Below, one piece after another: positions 1 through 12,600 of a stretch of DNA of 41,725 bases (its first letter is position 1; each line of letters begins with the position of its first letter). The translations under genes and the position numbers were made by a program. The notes under the pieces are model-generated. The model was given only the letters and a program-made list of their open reading frames with translations. It did no database searches and was not told the DNA's origin. This DNA is from Beroe ovata. Its lineage: Eukaryota > Ctenophora > Nuda > Beroida > Beroidae. The stretch covers positions 2,809 through 44,533 of the forward strand of contig CAMPET010000305.1 of NCBI GenBank assembly GCA_946803715.1, written 5' to 3'.

Positions 1-43
1 CCCCCCCCCCCCCCCGCCACCCACCCCCCGCCCCCCACCCACA

Positions 44-85
<42 letters not shown>
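1..85. repeat. Poly-C and (CA)n microsatellite at the left window edge
   Basis: A C-rich tract of about 50 bases runs into a CA dinucleotide array that ends near position 84. It probably marks a contig end. Positions 86-441 hold no exon I can support. They should be intron of the ZDHHC gene, whose cysteine-rich upstream half is not found in the window. Confidence 0.9.
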
Positions 86-86
<1 letters not shown>

Positions 87-441
87 GATGTAAACTAAAT
101 GTTACACTTTCTTAATGGTGATAATGCTCCATGTACTTAGTAGTGAGTACTCTATACCTTTCTCTCTCTCTCCCACACTGTTTCCCTCTGCAAGTACCCA
201 ACGCATTATTCATACTTCGCACAGCAGTACAGTAAATGTCAAGTGTTACTATGATCATACCATACATTTCCATGTGAAGGCTCCCTGCTTTGCGACCTAT
301 GGCAGTTTACCGATATTAGAGAATTGATTGCAATTGCGTCGAATAAGCTTTTTATCATCTATGAAGAATTCATATCTAATCGTGAAAATTATCAAGTTTT
401 GATTTGAAGGTTTCGGCAAAAGCGAACATCCCCCCTCTCAG

Positions 442-2126
442 AATTTCGATCATCACTGTCCGTGGGTGAACAACTGTGTTGGGAAGAGGAATTACAGGTT
501 CTTCTTCTCGTTTCTGCTGTGGTTATCACTGCACATCCTACTGACCCTGATCCTGTGCTGTTATCAATGTGCTGTGGTGGTACCTCTCTGGTCTGATGTA
601 GCAAGGTGAGACGTAGTTGCGGAAAAAATGTACAATAACGATTCTTGTCCATTACCCCACTCGTAAGTCGTACAATGTACAATGTACAGCTCAATATACA
701 GGGTACCGTGTAGATGGAACAATGAATATTCTATATGTACGTTGTATATTGTATATTGAATACTGGTCACTGCTTGTACAAAGCTTGTACAGATAAGTGT
801 ACAATGTACACTCCACAATGTACATTGTACAGTCGCAGATCATCCATAACATGCTGTGAGATTTCAGATTTGTACTGTTTTAAACAACCGACGCGATTGT
901 ACATGTAGATATCAGTATGTACATGTAATTGTGTACTAAGAGTTTATGATTCGTATCTCATTTGAGAATTCTTTTCCTTCAGCTTGGTTGTCGCTGTGAT
1001 ATGTCTTCTCACTATATTTCCTATATTTGGACTCCTTGGATTCCATATTGTGCTCATCAAATTGGGCCTCACAACAAATGAAAAGGTAAGTCAGCGGGAA
1101 CAACACTTTGAATATGATTCCACATGAAGCGAAAAATATGTGTGGTCGTTGTGTGGAATATGGGTTGTAGTGAAGTGGTTGCTCATTAATTGTGGTTGTA
1201 AATTAAATGAGAACTTCACAGGGCTTTCTTCTTACAGGTGACTCATAAATTCAGTGGAAGTGAGAACCCTTATTCTTACGGCTGTTCAAGAAATTTTATC
1301 AACATCTTCTGTAAAGCCAAACCTATGAGGTTAGATATTGAATCATTGAATATTACTAAATAGTGTAGTAGTTGTATGTACTGGAGATGATAAGACGGTT
1401 GGAACATATCTGTAATAGGTAGCGATTCAATACAGATGGGTGTTTGAGTTGTCTTTTTGGTTCCAAAGTGCACAAAAACGTAATTGAAGATTGCTGCGAT
1501 TTCGAACTGTGTTTGTATTATACAATGGATTATGTTATTGAGTTATTGATAGCGTGGGACCTATACCATAAACGAGGTGATTCAAGACCGTGTTATCGCT
1601 AGTTTTTCGGCAATTTTTGCAGCAACCTAAACTAGTGTTCGGTGATTGTTGCGCGCGTCGTACGACGCGCGCCTGACCAAGCGCGAGCCGCGGGGCATCA
1701 GTAATTACACAATTGGCTAAGCTGAGTCCTGTTTAAAACCACTCGAGTGTCGTTTTGTTAAGTAATTGATTATGACATCCTAGGTTTCCTAGCATCACGC
1801 AATTCCCAATACAAGAAATCAATGCATTTCAAAAAGAGAATTAAACCGCTTGTACTTTGAGCACTCCATTCCTAATCACAAGCATGATCCTTTTGATTTC
1901 AGGACTATTGGTTACAGAGAATTCCGGCAAACTCAGCCCAAACTTGCCATTATTCGTGGAGGTGGCAACGGCTACAAGTTACAACCCAATGATGACAACG
2001 TGTCCGAATATAGTCTCCAGGTTGAAAACACGGTACGTGTACCATACAAAATGTTAGAATATATGTATTCGAATTTATTCCATCTCTCCGGCTATGTTCA
2101 CATGTGTACTTACACAGGACGTATGA
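442..2126 (+). CDS. ZDHHC5/8-type palmitoyltransferase, 3' part
   Basis: The product is a protein S-acyltransferase that transfers palmitate to cysteines of membrane proteins. Five exons keep frame: 442-605, 983-1085, 1238-1329, 1903-2032 and 2118-2126, about 165 residues. The first begins inside the catalytic motif and reads [19 protein letters not shown]. Two hydrophobic segments follow, one on each side of the first intron, and then the GLTTNEK motif typical of the ZDHHC5/8 branch. Next come VTHKFSG and NPYSYGC, matching the human VTGKF and NPFTNGC region. The last exon holds only GAC GTA TGA, giving a terminal ENTDV that fits a class I PDZ ligand. The tail is far shorter than the several-hundred-residue tail of human ZDHHC5/8. 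Upstream exons, including most of the zinc-binding cysteine-rich domain, lie outside the window. The last junction is the least certain: without it, translation continues to a stop at 2158. Confidence 0.85.
660..835. repeat. Cluster of TGTACAATGTACA-like palindromes
   Basis: Within the first ZDHHC intron, units such as gtacaatgtacaatgtaca and acaatgtacattgtaca recur. Each is a near-perfect inverted repeat built from TGTACA. Similar clusters appear at about 4826-4916, 20320-20360 and 35370-35395. Confidence 0.75.
1651..1672. repeat. Perfect 22-bp GC-rich palindrome
   Basis: The sequence gcgcgcgtcg tacgacgcgcgc equals its own reverse complement over 22 bases. It lies in the third ZDHHC intron (1330-1902) in otherwise AT-rich DNA. 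It may be a hairpin or a symmetric protein-binding site; function unknown. Confidence 0.85.
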
Positions 2127-3691
2127 GCACGGTGGAAGCAGCAAAAGTGCAGCTGTGATCATAGTCACCAGCAATGATTGTGTGTTAGCTGAGCCTCGGA
2201 ATTGCGTGTCCAAACAATCATCAAGGAATTTTGTAATTTATTTCCCACAGAGGTTGTTACATCGTCATTATAATAGGGTTCTTTCATTCTCCGTGAAAAT
2301 AGCACATTTTTACTTGTAAATACAGAGGAACATGCGTGTACATTGTTCTAGGTCGAGGTGTCTTAAATCCTAGATCGGAAACTTTAAAAGGAAAAGGGGC
2401 ATTTATGTTTTATTTGTTTTACCTCGTTCCTTGAAGCGAAAAACTATTAATACTAATTCAATGAAAAATCTATATTTTCGGTGGATTCTCGGCATAATGT
2501 TTAGAAACGGTCTTTGTTAGATAGTTACTATAGTCACTTTGTTAGATAGTTACTAGTTAAAAGTTTGCAATCACAGGGGTTGGAACTGTTTATGTTACGA
2601 GAAGTATCATAAACCAGTCATACAATACCAGGTATGACTGCCAGCGTTTTCTGAACAGATTATGTTCTGCAAGTGATTGCAGCGTCACTTTAGAAGACAT
2701 GTGTAAAACCTTGACAATGTCAAAAGAGCGGCTATATTCGGTGATATCGAATAACACGTGTCTTCCAGTAGTCATATCTTAGCTGTTTTTATCCGAAATT
2801 ACACACCATGATGTGTGCCTTTGTCAGTGTGTTTATCATTTCTTATGGGACGAACAGGGCAGTTTTATATTACAGTTACACAAAACCCCATTTACCTAAG
2901 TATGTTTTATGCAAGAGCAAAAATAAATGATGTTTTTGAAATGGAATGTGTTTATGTGATGGATGCAATCGATAACATCACCTATGATTTTGATGCCAAC
3001 TTGATAATTTTGATCAAAATTTTCCCATTTAACTCTACAATATTTACCATTAGGTTCCAACTTCTGAGGTGTCTTGAATTTTGTATGTTTTAGCACAATG
3101 AAATTTTAATCCCCAATAATCGATGGCTCCGCATTCTTTCCTTCGATACTATTTATAACTTGCTTATTAATATTAGTCAATCCTAGTGGTAAGTTAAGTC
3201 ATCATTTCATTAGTTCGTGAGCTCTGACGTCCGTTAAATCTAAATTGAAGTTCAGATTAAAATTTCAATTTCCTTGATTTGATTTATTCGCTATTTTATA
3301 TTATTGACATTCCATTGTGTAATGAATTCCAACATTGTACGAAAATTAAGTGAAGTAGGGAATGCTTTTATTCATTACTGACTTTTAATTAAGGCTGACA
3401 GACTATGTTATGTGTATTTCTCCCTCGCCACAAAGCTATGAAAAGAGAAAGAATGAACAATTGATGGCCGAAGATGAACAACGGGAACTTGTATTCGAAG
3501 CAACTTGGGTATCTGAAGTGTTACTCTGATAAGATTGGCACTGATCAGAATGTAGGTGAACTTGTGACATCACTAAAATAGGATAATCGTATATTCCGCG
3601 TGTCAAAACCACAGATTTACTTTTGATTCTCACTCACCCATATATACAGGGTGATAAGAACTTGAGTGCTGCCGATCGGTTGGGAACTGCC
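2127..3691. other. Intergenic stretch between ZDHHC and RNF32
   Basis: It presumably holds the 3' UTR of the ZDHHC gene and the RNF32 promoter and 5' UTR. I see no clear homologue. Two open stretches were considered (about 2553-2780 and 2815-3093, plus strand) but neither resembles a known family. A splice-acceptor-like site (tatatacag, ending at about 3650) precedes the RNF32 start exon, so an untranslated first exon upstream is likely. Confidence 0.5.
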
Positions 3692-5719
<2,028 letters not shown>

Positions 5720-6205
5720 TTATTAGTCATGGACACCAGATACAGACTCAAAGACAGTTAATTTTAGCAGAGTAGTGACAGTGTTTCATATCGAATTTAT
5801 AGTAGTTTCTGTATAATCTATTCACACAAACTCTAATTGAAGCAAGTAGACCTTGATTGAGTAGGAACGAATGTCGTAGATCTATTCTTATTTATATCGG
5901 TTATTTCAATTCTATCGAGTGGGTTTCAGAATTGTTTTGATATGGTGTAAATATTTGTACATATCGGTTGTAATTTATTCATTGTTAACTATTTGTGAAC
6001 TAGCTGTAAGACTTTTAATATGTACCAGCAGTAGAACTGAATCAGAGGGTTTGGAAGTTTTCAAATGGTAGTTTCCTCAGTACCTACACAATCAAGTGTG
6101 TTGCACAAATGTCATAAAACAAACGTCATGAAAACAAAAAGTCATCTACATTTCCTGAAACAATGTCTGAATGTTTACAATATCTCTTTCAGTCTTCAGA
6201 ATTCT
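5720..6205. other. Convergent 3' UTR region of RNF32 and AGGF1
   Basis: The 486 bases between the two stop codons hold the 3' UTRs of both genes. A minus-strand AATAAA (plus-strand TTTATT at 5974-5979) lies about 230 bases past the AGGF1 stop and would make its transcript reach toward RNF32. No canonical plus-strand AATAAA is seen for RNF32. I looked for a G-patch coding segment on the minus strand and found none. Confidence 0.6.
5974..5979 (-). terminator. Poly(A) signal AATAAA, AGGF1
   Basis: A canonical hexamer on the minus strand, about 230 bases downstream of the AGGF1 stop codon. Confidence 0.55.
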
Positions 6206-9076
6206 TCACTGAGAGTCCCGGATGTTGTATTTCCGTTTGAGTCTGTTCACTTCTCTCTTGCCCCGATTGTAGAGGGTAGGGGGAGTGGATATTGTGGTAG
6301 CTACAGCAGCTGGTACTGCAGTACCAGCGTTCAGACCCGGCTCACACCAGCTGCATGTGTCCTGGTTGGTGTGGATGTGGAGTTGTAGAGTCGTACTACC
6401 GATACGGATCTCGTCAAGGTGCGATAGTTCAAACCTGCGGAAAACAAGATTGTAGATTATTCGGTTAGGGACTTGTTATGTAACTGTAACTGCCGAAAAC
6501 AGGATTGTAGACGTGGTTCAGTTAGGGAGTGTTATGTAAGTGTAAGGTGTTCTTAGTTTTAGAGTGATGTATTTACCTTTCGCTCACTTCCTTCTGTGGA
6601 CTTAATCTCGTGTTATTGAGGAAAGTCCCATTCATTGTCCCTTCATCAGTAATGTAGTATCTGAATAGTGAGTGGTGTGAACTACATCGTTTAATCGATG
6701 AGAATTATAGGGTAGAGATTCGCGTCTATAGCACATACCTGTCTGCGCAGTAGGTAATAGTGGCATGACGCTTGCTGACACGAATCTCCGGAAATACTGC
6801 CACATGATTGCCCTCTGAAATCATTGAATAGTCTCCATGATTTCGAATTTATACATTCGAGCAGGATAGGAAATTTGACTGAAGCATCCAAAAAATATGA
6901 CGGGAAATTGGTCCATTACCTCGGCCTATTGATCCACCCATGCAAGTGAATACGAACAACATCCCAGCGTTCACTTTGTGACACGATGTTTCTTTCACTA
7001 TCGCTCGTATACAAGTCTTCGCATACGCTGAAAATTATATTATCCGGAAACAAACCAAACGCGTGTATTGAAAGCACCAGAACAATAATATGTTGAGATG
7101 TAACTTTGTAAAATGTGGGCGCTATGTACATTTTGACGGAAAAATGATAGCGCGCGCCACGCGAAGCAATATTTAACTGTGGTACCGGCCTACCTGATTT
7201 GATATCATCTGGTTTAGCGGTCGAGTGATAAATGTACTTTCCCTCCTGGAGTGTATAGAATACTGACATCTTAGTATCGTAGTACAAGCCAGAACTCTGA
7301 CAGTAGTACAAACCTGAGGTGCGAGGGGTAATCAAATGTCAAAATTTGCAGAAATCAAGAATGGAGTTACCGTTATCAAAGTAATTTAATCGAGAAGAAA
7401 AGAAATAGGGAGTTACCGGTGTTTTTGTTGAAATGCATGTTCATGCTGGCAATGAACTCAATGCCACTGTCTTTCAAAGCATTGTTAGCGGCGTCCTGTA
7501 GCTCCTCTGTGACCCTGAACGAGATTTGAATTCAGCTACTCAGTACGAAAATGCAGGCACATAATTCGCGGGATATATCATATTGAACAGTTCCCCCATG
7601 TTTGCAGGGGGTTGGAACCTCGCTACCAGTTACCTCACTTAACATGATTTTAGATCTACGATAAATAGACAATGCAGAGTTTACATCTGATCAAGAATAG
7701 TGTAAATAGTGTACCAACGGGCTGTGTACTAACAGACTGTCATAAACAGAACAAATATGTCCAACTGAAACCGATACGTGAACAAGTAACAATAATATTT
7801 GGAACTGTTATTACGTTTGTTCCTCTGTTAACTCTCCCTCCTCTTCTTCTTCTTCTTCTTCATTCCTTTCATTCTTCTCTGCATTGGGAACGACTGACGT
7901 GCCCCCCGTTATGACACGTGACGACTTTTCATCACGTGACACGTCATGTCCACGTTTAGAGTGATAATGATACACGTTGTTAACTGTATCCCAGTAGTAG
8001 AGTACGTCATTATCGTCACAGTGGTATAACTGCGTTTCCTGGTACAGTACTAGGATCATGGATAATATGATAAGAACGCAATGATGTGCCTGCATCAACA
8101 GAACCATTACTTCCTCATGTTCATCATGGAATTGAGGAACCAGGCAATTGGGAATCTAACATATTCCAATCGGAGGGGGGGGGGTAACCGGGAGATAAAA
8201 TTGGCATACAACTAACCGGATCGTAACTAAAACCGGACGATTTATGAATGAATTTCTTCCGTTGGTAATCGTACTCAAAGTCACTCCCGAATGACTTCAA
8301 TAGAAGATGAGGCTCCACGGCCGACGTACACATCGGGCATTTAACTCCTGCGGGTTCAAAATTGTACAACGAAAATAAGAGCATGAGCTGCACATTGCAA
8401 AATTGTGAAACTAATTATAAAACACGTGTAAACTTATTTACCAACCATTTTCATCAGTCTGTGTTTCACTGCACTTTGCGCCGTGGCGTCTGGGCACTGC
8501 CGACAACTTTGCTTGCAGATCAGCCACATATCCTTGTAGGGTTAACTTTTCGGCTTCCGCCTGTTTTAGCATATTCTTGAGTCTCACTAAACGATCATCC
8601 GCGTCCACGGCCGTTTTTTGCAACTTTTCCGGCGACTTTCTATTGTCTTCCACAGACATCAGCTTATCAAGAGAAATTTGTCCCACTGAGCAAGCAGGTG
8701 ATTTCATGTGGTTTTGTGATGACTGTTTCGGGGATGGTGATGACTGTTTAGGTGATGACTGATCCACTGAGGTCAAACTCTGTTTTATTGAAGGTGATTT
8801 CGCGCTAGCAATGCAGCTAGATTTTTGCACCTCAGTTTTTGGCGAATGAGAAAGCAATGGGCTGGTAGCTTTCTTAGGTTTATCTGGAAACGGTGGTCGG
8901 GTCATAACTCGCTTGCAAGTAGGATAGAACGGTTTCACCACGTTCTTTGGTTTGTTCTCAACAATGCTAGGAGATGGTTTAGGGGGAGCAACATGATCAG
9001 GGTCGGGCGTGAGTGTCAAAATGTCAAACTCTTCTGCCGCTGCGGTCTTGCTGGATAGAGATATGAAATCGTCCAT
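6206..9076 (-). CDS. AGGF1: AGGF1-like protein: two OCRE-like modules and FHA, no G-patch
   Basis: Nine exons join to about 566 residues: 9076-8446, 8347-8217, 8038-7815, 7514-7417, 7313-7194, 7027-6920, 6814-6739, 6660-6577 and 6434-6206. The N-terminus is Ser/Pro/Lys-rich, then a coiled coil (about residues 165-200) ending in SETQTDENG, like human VEVQTENHAPW. A first OCRE-like module (SSGFSYDP, then QLYHCDDNDVLYYWD) is followed by an acidic EEGELTEEQT like human EEGEITDSQT. A second OCRE-like module holds NTGLYYCQSSGLYYD and GKYIYHS. The FHA domain runs from TCIRAIVKE through IGREGNHVAVFPEIRVSKRH to TMNGTFLNN and LDEIRIGSTTLQLHIH. The protein stops at KRKYNIRDSQ, where the human protein goes on to the G-patch. 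Human AGGF1 is a nuclear and secreted angiogenic factor linked to splicing. The start is the first ATG after a splice-acceptor-like site at about 9092. The donor at 8445 (GTTGGT) was chosen over GTAAAT at 8441 for phase. Confidence 0.88.
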
Positions 9077-9667
9077 TGGACCTAGAGTGAGCTGAAATAG
9101 ATATTTCACAATTTTTACGAAGAAAATGTGTCAAGTCAAGCATTCAGCTTTGCAAGCGAAATGACCCTCAATATCATTTGGAAATTAACACAATATAAAC
9201 GCGTAAGATTATCTTCAGTATTAAAATTTCATTTCTTTACTAAGGAAATGTCTGAGAAACTAGATATCATTTAATTATTACGATCAACGTTTTAAAAACT
9301 CAAAACTAGGAATTAGAGTAGGATATATCCTATTGGAATTAAAAATTAATAGATTGTCAGATTATTCACTTGAATTATTCCTATCGCAATTGACCTTCTT
9401 CATTATCGAGCTACGAAAGTAAGAACACCATACACTAGGTACCTATTATAAAAGCAATCAATAATTATCATATACCTATCCCACAATATGGGGACCTGAT
9501 GATCGTAGTCAAAAGTAATTCCAAATATATAAATAAGTAATTAGAAATAGCCTATCATGCAATTACTACAATATATAGATTTCAGTCATTCATCTATCTA
9601 TAGTGATTGATTTGAAAAGTGTATGAAACGGATCAGTTTGACTGTGAATCCGACAGTTATCAAAAAA
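9077..9667. other. Intergenic, TICRR 3' end to AGGF1 5' end
   Basis: This is 591 bases of AT-rich DNA. The right part should be the TICRR 3' UTR and the left part the AGGF1 promoter and 5' UTR. I see no coding potential, RNA gene or canonical minus-strand AATAAA. Confidence 0.5.
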
Positions 9668-12600
9668 TCAAACATCTGAAACATTTTCAGTTCCATGAAG
9701 CTCTGAACCATGCAAGTTTTGAATTTCTGTCCCGGTTACCCTCTCATCATTATTGTTCTCACTGGATTGGAGAATACAAGTGGTCAATAAGTGAGATGGA
9801 CTAGGATGCTTGTTTACCATATCACCACTCGTTTTCGGCTCCTCTTCACCATTGATGTTATCATCAACAACGTTCAGCAAGTTTAGTATATGTGTATTCC
9901 GACTAGAACATTCTGACTCGTTGTCGGACGAGAAGTGGACGTCAGCGTCCAGGGAGAAACTGACACTGAGACGTTCTCGACGACGACGACGATGACGTTG
10001 ATTGTACGGTGATTTGAGGATACTCCTATGAGTGGGAGACGACGCTGCGCTGATGTCCGATTCGTTATCGGACTCCGAGTATTTCTTGTTAGATTCGTGA
10101 GATAGAACACTGCTTGAGTCCTCCAAGAGTTTCAGGAAACCACCTCGACTCTGTAAGTTTAGGGTTCCCTGACAAGGTGACGGCTGGAACGAGGGCATCT
10201 GAGCGTCCTCATCAGGGCGTGGATTGAATATCGGCTCCAAAGCATTTGTTAATGCCTCCGATATCGAGGGCCTCCTAACAGTTGGTTCGTCGAAGTATTT
10301 GAATGAAGAAATGAACGGTTCATTTTCTTTCCCCGACAGACTTCCTGAAGGAGATGCCTTCATCTGGATGAAATCACTGTCCAGAGGTTTTCGCCTGGGA
10401 CTCTGGAAGTTGTCAAATGTCCCCGACGCAAACAGTGTTCTGATGGGTGAATTGTAAGATAACCGCTTGATCATCTTCCTGGCAGATTTGGGAGTACCAG
10501 GCGGAGTGAAGCTATGTTGTGAACTGGGTTGTGAACTGTGTTGTGAACTGTGTTGAGAACTGTTCTGTGAGCTGTGTTGTGAGTCATGAGGTGGGGTAAC
10601 ACGGGCATGCTCCGGGCTGCGGAACAACGAGGGAATATCCTCAGTGGACGATGATGGTGTCATCCGGGCTGGGGGACGGGTCGGAGTTTTGAAACCGTCC
10701 TTCACGATAAATGATTTCATAGCCGGCGGCTGGGTCTGACTACCGAAGAAGGAGGAAGCTCGACTGAGGACGCCGCGCACAGGAGACTCGTGAACGACGG
10801 GTGTGGCAGATTTCTGCGGAGTCACCACCTCCTCCCTTTGTCTTGCACGACTTGTTTTAGCGGTGGTGGGGTTCTTTACCTGTCGGGAAATGCATATTGG
10901 ATACTTGTGCCCGTTATCATGTTAAACGCATTGCATATTCAATCTACTAAGTGAAGAATTTATTAACCTGTTTCTTGAGGGGTGTATCGAGGACAGAGTT
11001 CTTCCGGGTAAACTTCCTGCGTTTAGAGCTCTGTTTAACTTCGTCGGGGGTAGTGTCAGATGATAGATGTCGAGCATGTACACCGGACTGTTTCTGACTG
11101 CAGACCATCGCGGCTATTTTGTTAGGGTCGTCCCTCTCTGGCTTCGAGAACAGCTTGTTCCTCTTCTTCTTCCGCTTAGACGACTTCGGCACCTGTCGAT
11201 AGTTATGTTTTCAATTTAAATCAGTATCTACTTATCTAGGAGATTTGAATGTAACATAATCTCGTAGATAAGTAGATACTTCTTCAAACTGATAAGATTA
11301 AATGTTATTTTACTTTATCAATAAGCAGAGCAGGGAACCTTGATAGAGAAACTGCTCTGGGAGAGCTGACATGGGTCCATCCAGCTTCTTTGTCTGGTGA
11401 AAGTGCTCTGTGAACTGGACATTTGGTCTGTGGACTGTGACGAAGTGGTGTCTTCACAATAGAGAGGCGCGTTCATCAGCTGTATGAGGATTAGAACGTG
11501 AGGGTCAGAGAGAGTGAGATGAAAACTCCACATGCACACTATAGGAGAAGACTATAGCATCTACTCACATGTAGTGACAGAACACTGCTGTTCAAACTAT
11601 TTGAGTCGGAGCACAGGATATCTGGAACTTCCATCAGAAAACCGTCCTCATAGATTGATCGCAGTAACTCGCCACAGTCTCCGTGAAATTCCTCCAGTAT
11701 CTTTGGTACGATATCATCAGTATTCGATACTTAAAAACTGAAAACACATATCCGATACCGAATTCGCAGAGACCGTTCTCAATACATAACTGATAGAGAG
11801 GATGTGTTACCTGATCGTTGAGGAACTTGAACATTTCGTTAGGCGAGGTAAGGAAGGAGAGGGACCTGAGAAGAGAAAGGGTACCATCCTTGGCATCCTC
11901 CATATCTTGAGCAGTACATGAGGTGAACTCACAATACCAAACAAGGTGAAGGACAACCTGAAACATAGTGAACTTCAGAAACTTGGTCAGGGAGGCCCGA
12001 AAGTTTGCCCTTTCGTAACAAAAAGTTTGATTTGGAATTCATCATAGCTACAAGCGATCAGGATCAATCTCTTACTGTCTTAATAACCAAAATCCTACCT
12101 GAATCTTGTGCTGCGTGACTAACGCAGCCTGGTTGTTTGAGTATTTCCTCTTTAGTTCTGTAGGATCCACCAACTCCAGCTTTATGTCGTTCTGATGCTT
12201 CCTCACGAGGGATATGATGTTGTTCCGTTGATAGAACAGCGGGGATGACTGACTCATTGCCTCGTCAGATGCACAGTTTGCGGGATTTTCACAGGAAGAA
12301 GACTCCAGAAGTGTCTCCAGCTCACAGTGTTTCTGCAGTGAGGTCAAGCAGTTAGCTAGAAGACTATAGTCTTGTTATAGACTGCTAGTAACTAACCCAT
12401 AATTCATGAATCCGAGTAAGCTATTGCATGAAAATAAGTAAATGTACCGTTTCGGTGGTCGCCAATGATCGATTTGGAGCTTCATCGATGTTCAGATTAT
12501 GGAAATCTCTTATCTGAGTCATAAGCTCGGAATCATCAACTGTTGGTAGTATGCTTCTGAAAGACAGCATGTATGGTACACACTAAGAGTTTATACGATG

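Noticed and set aside
2553-2780. Plus-strand open stretch (contains DCSVTLEDMCKTLTMSKERL) following an acceptor-like aatcacag
   Set aside because: It looks protein-like, but it has no start codon, its phase does not fit the preceding ZDHHC exon, and I recognise no family. It may be an exon of an unknown gene, but support is too thin.
2815-3093. 92-codon plus-strand frame in the ZDHHC-RNF32 spacer
   Set aside because: AT-rich, no recognisable motif and no splice context. It looks like a chance frame.
9810-10110. Overlapping frames in other registers at the treslin C-terminus
   Set aside because: Shadows of the long treslin terminal exon, which is supported by the upstream exons and conserved motifs.
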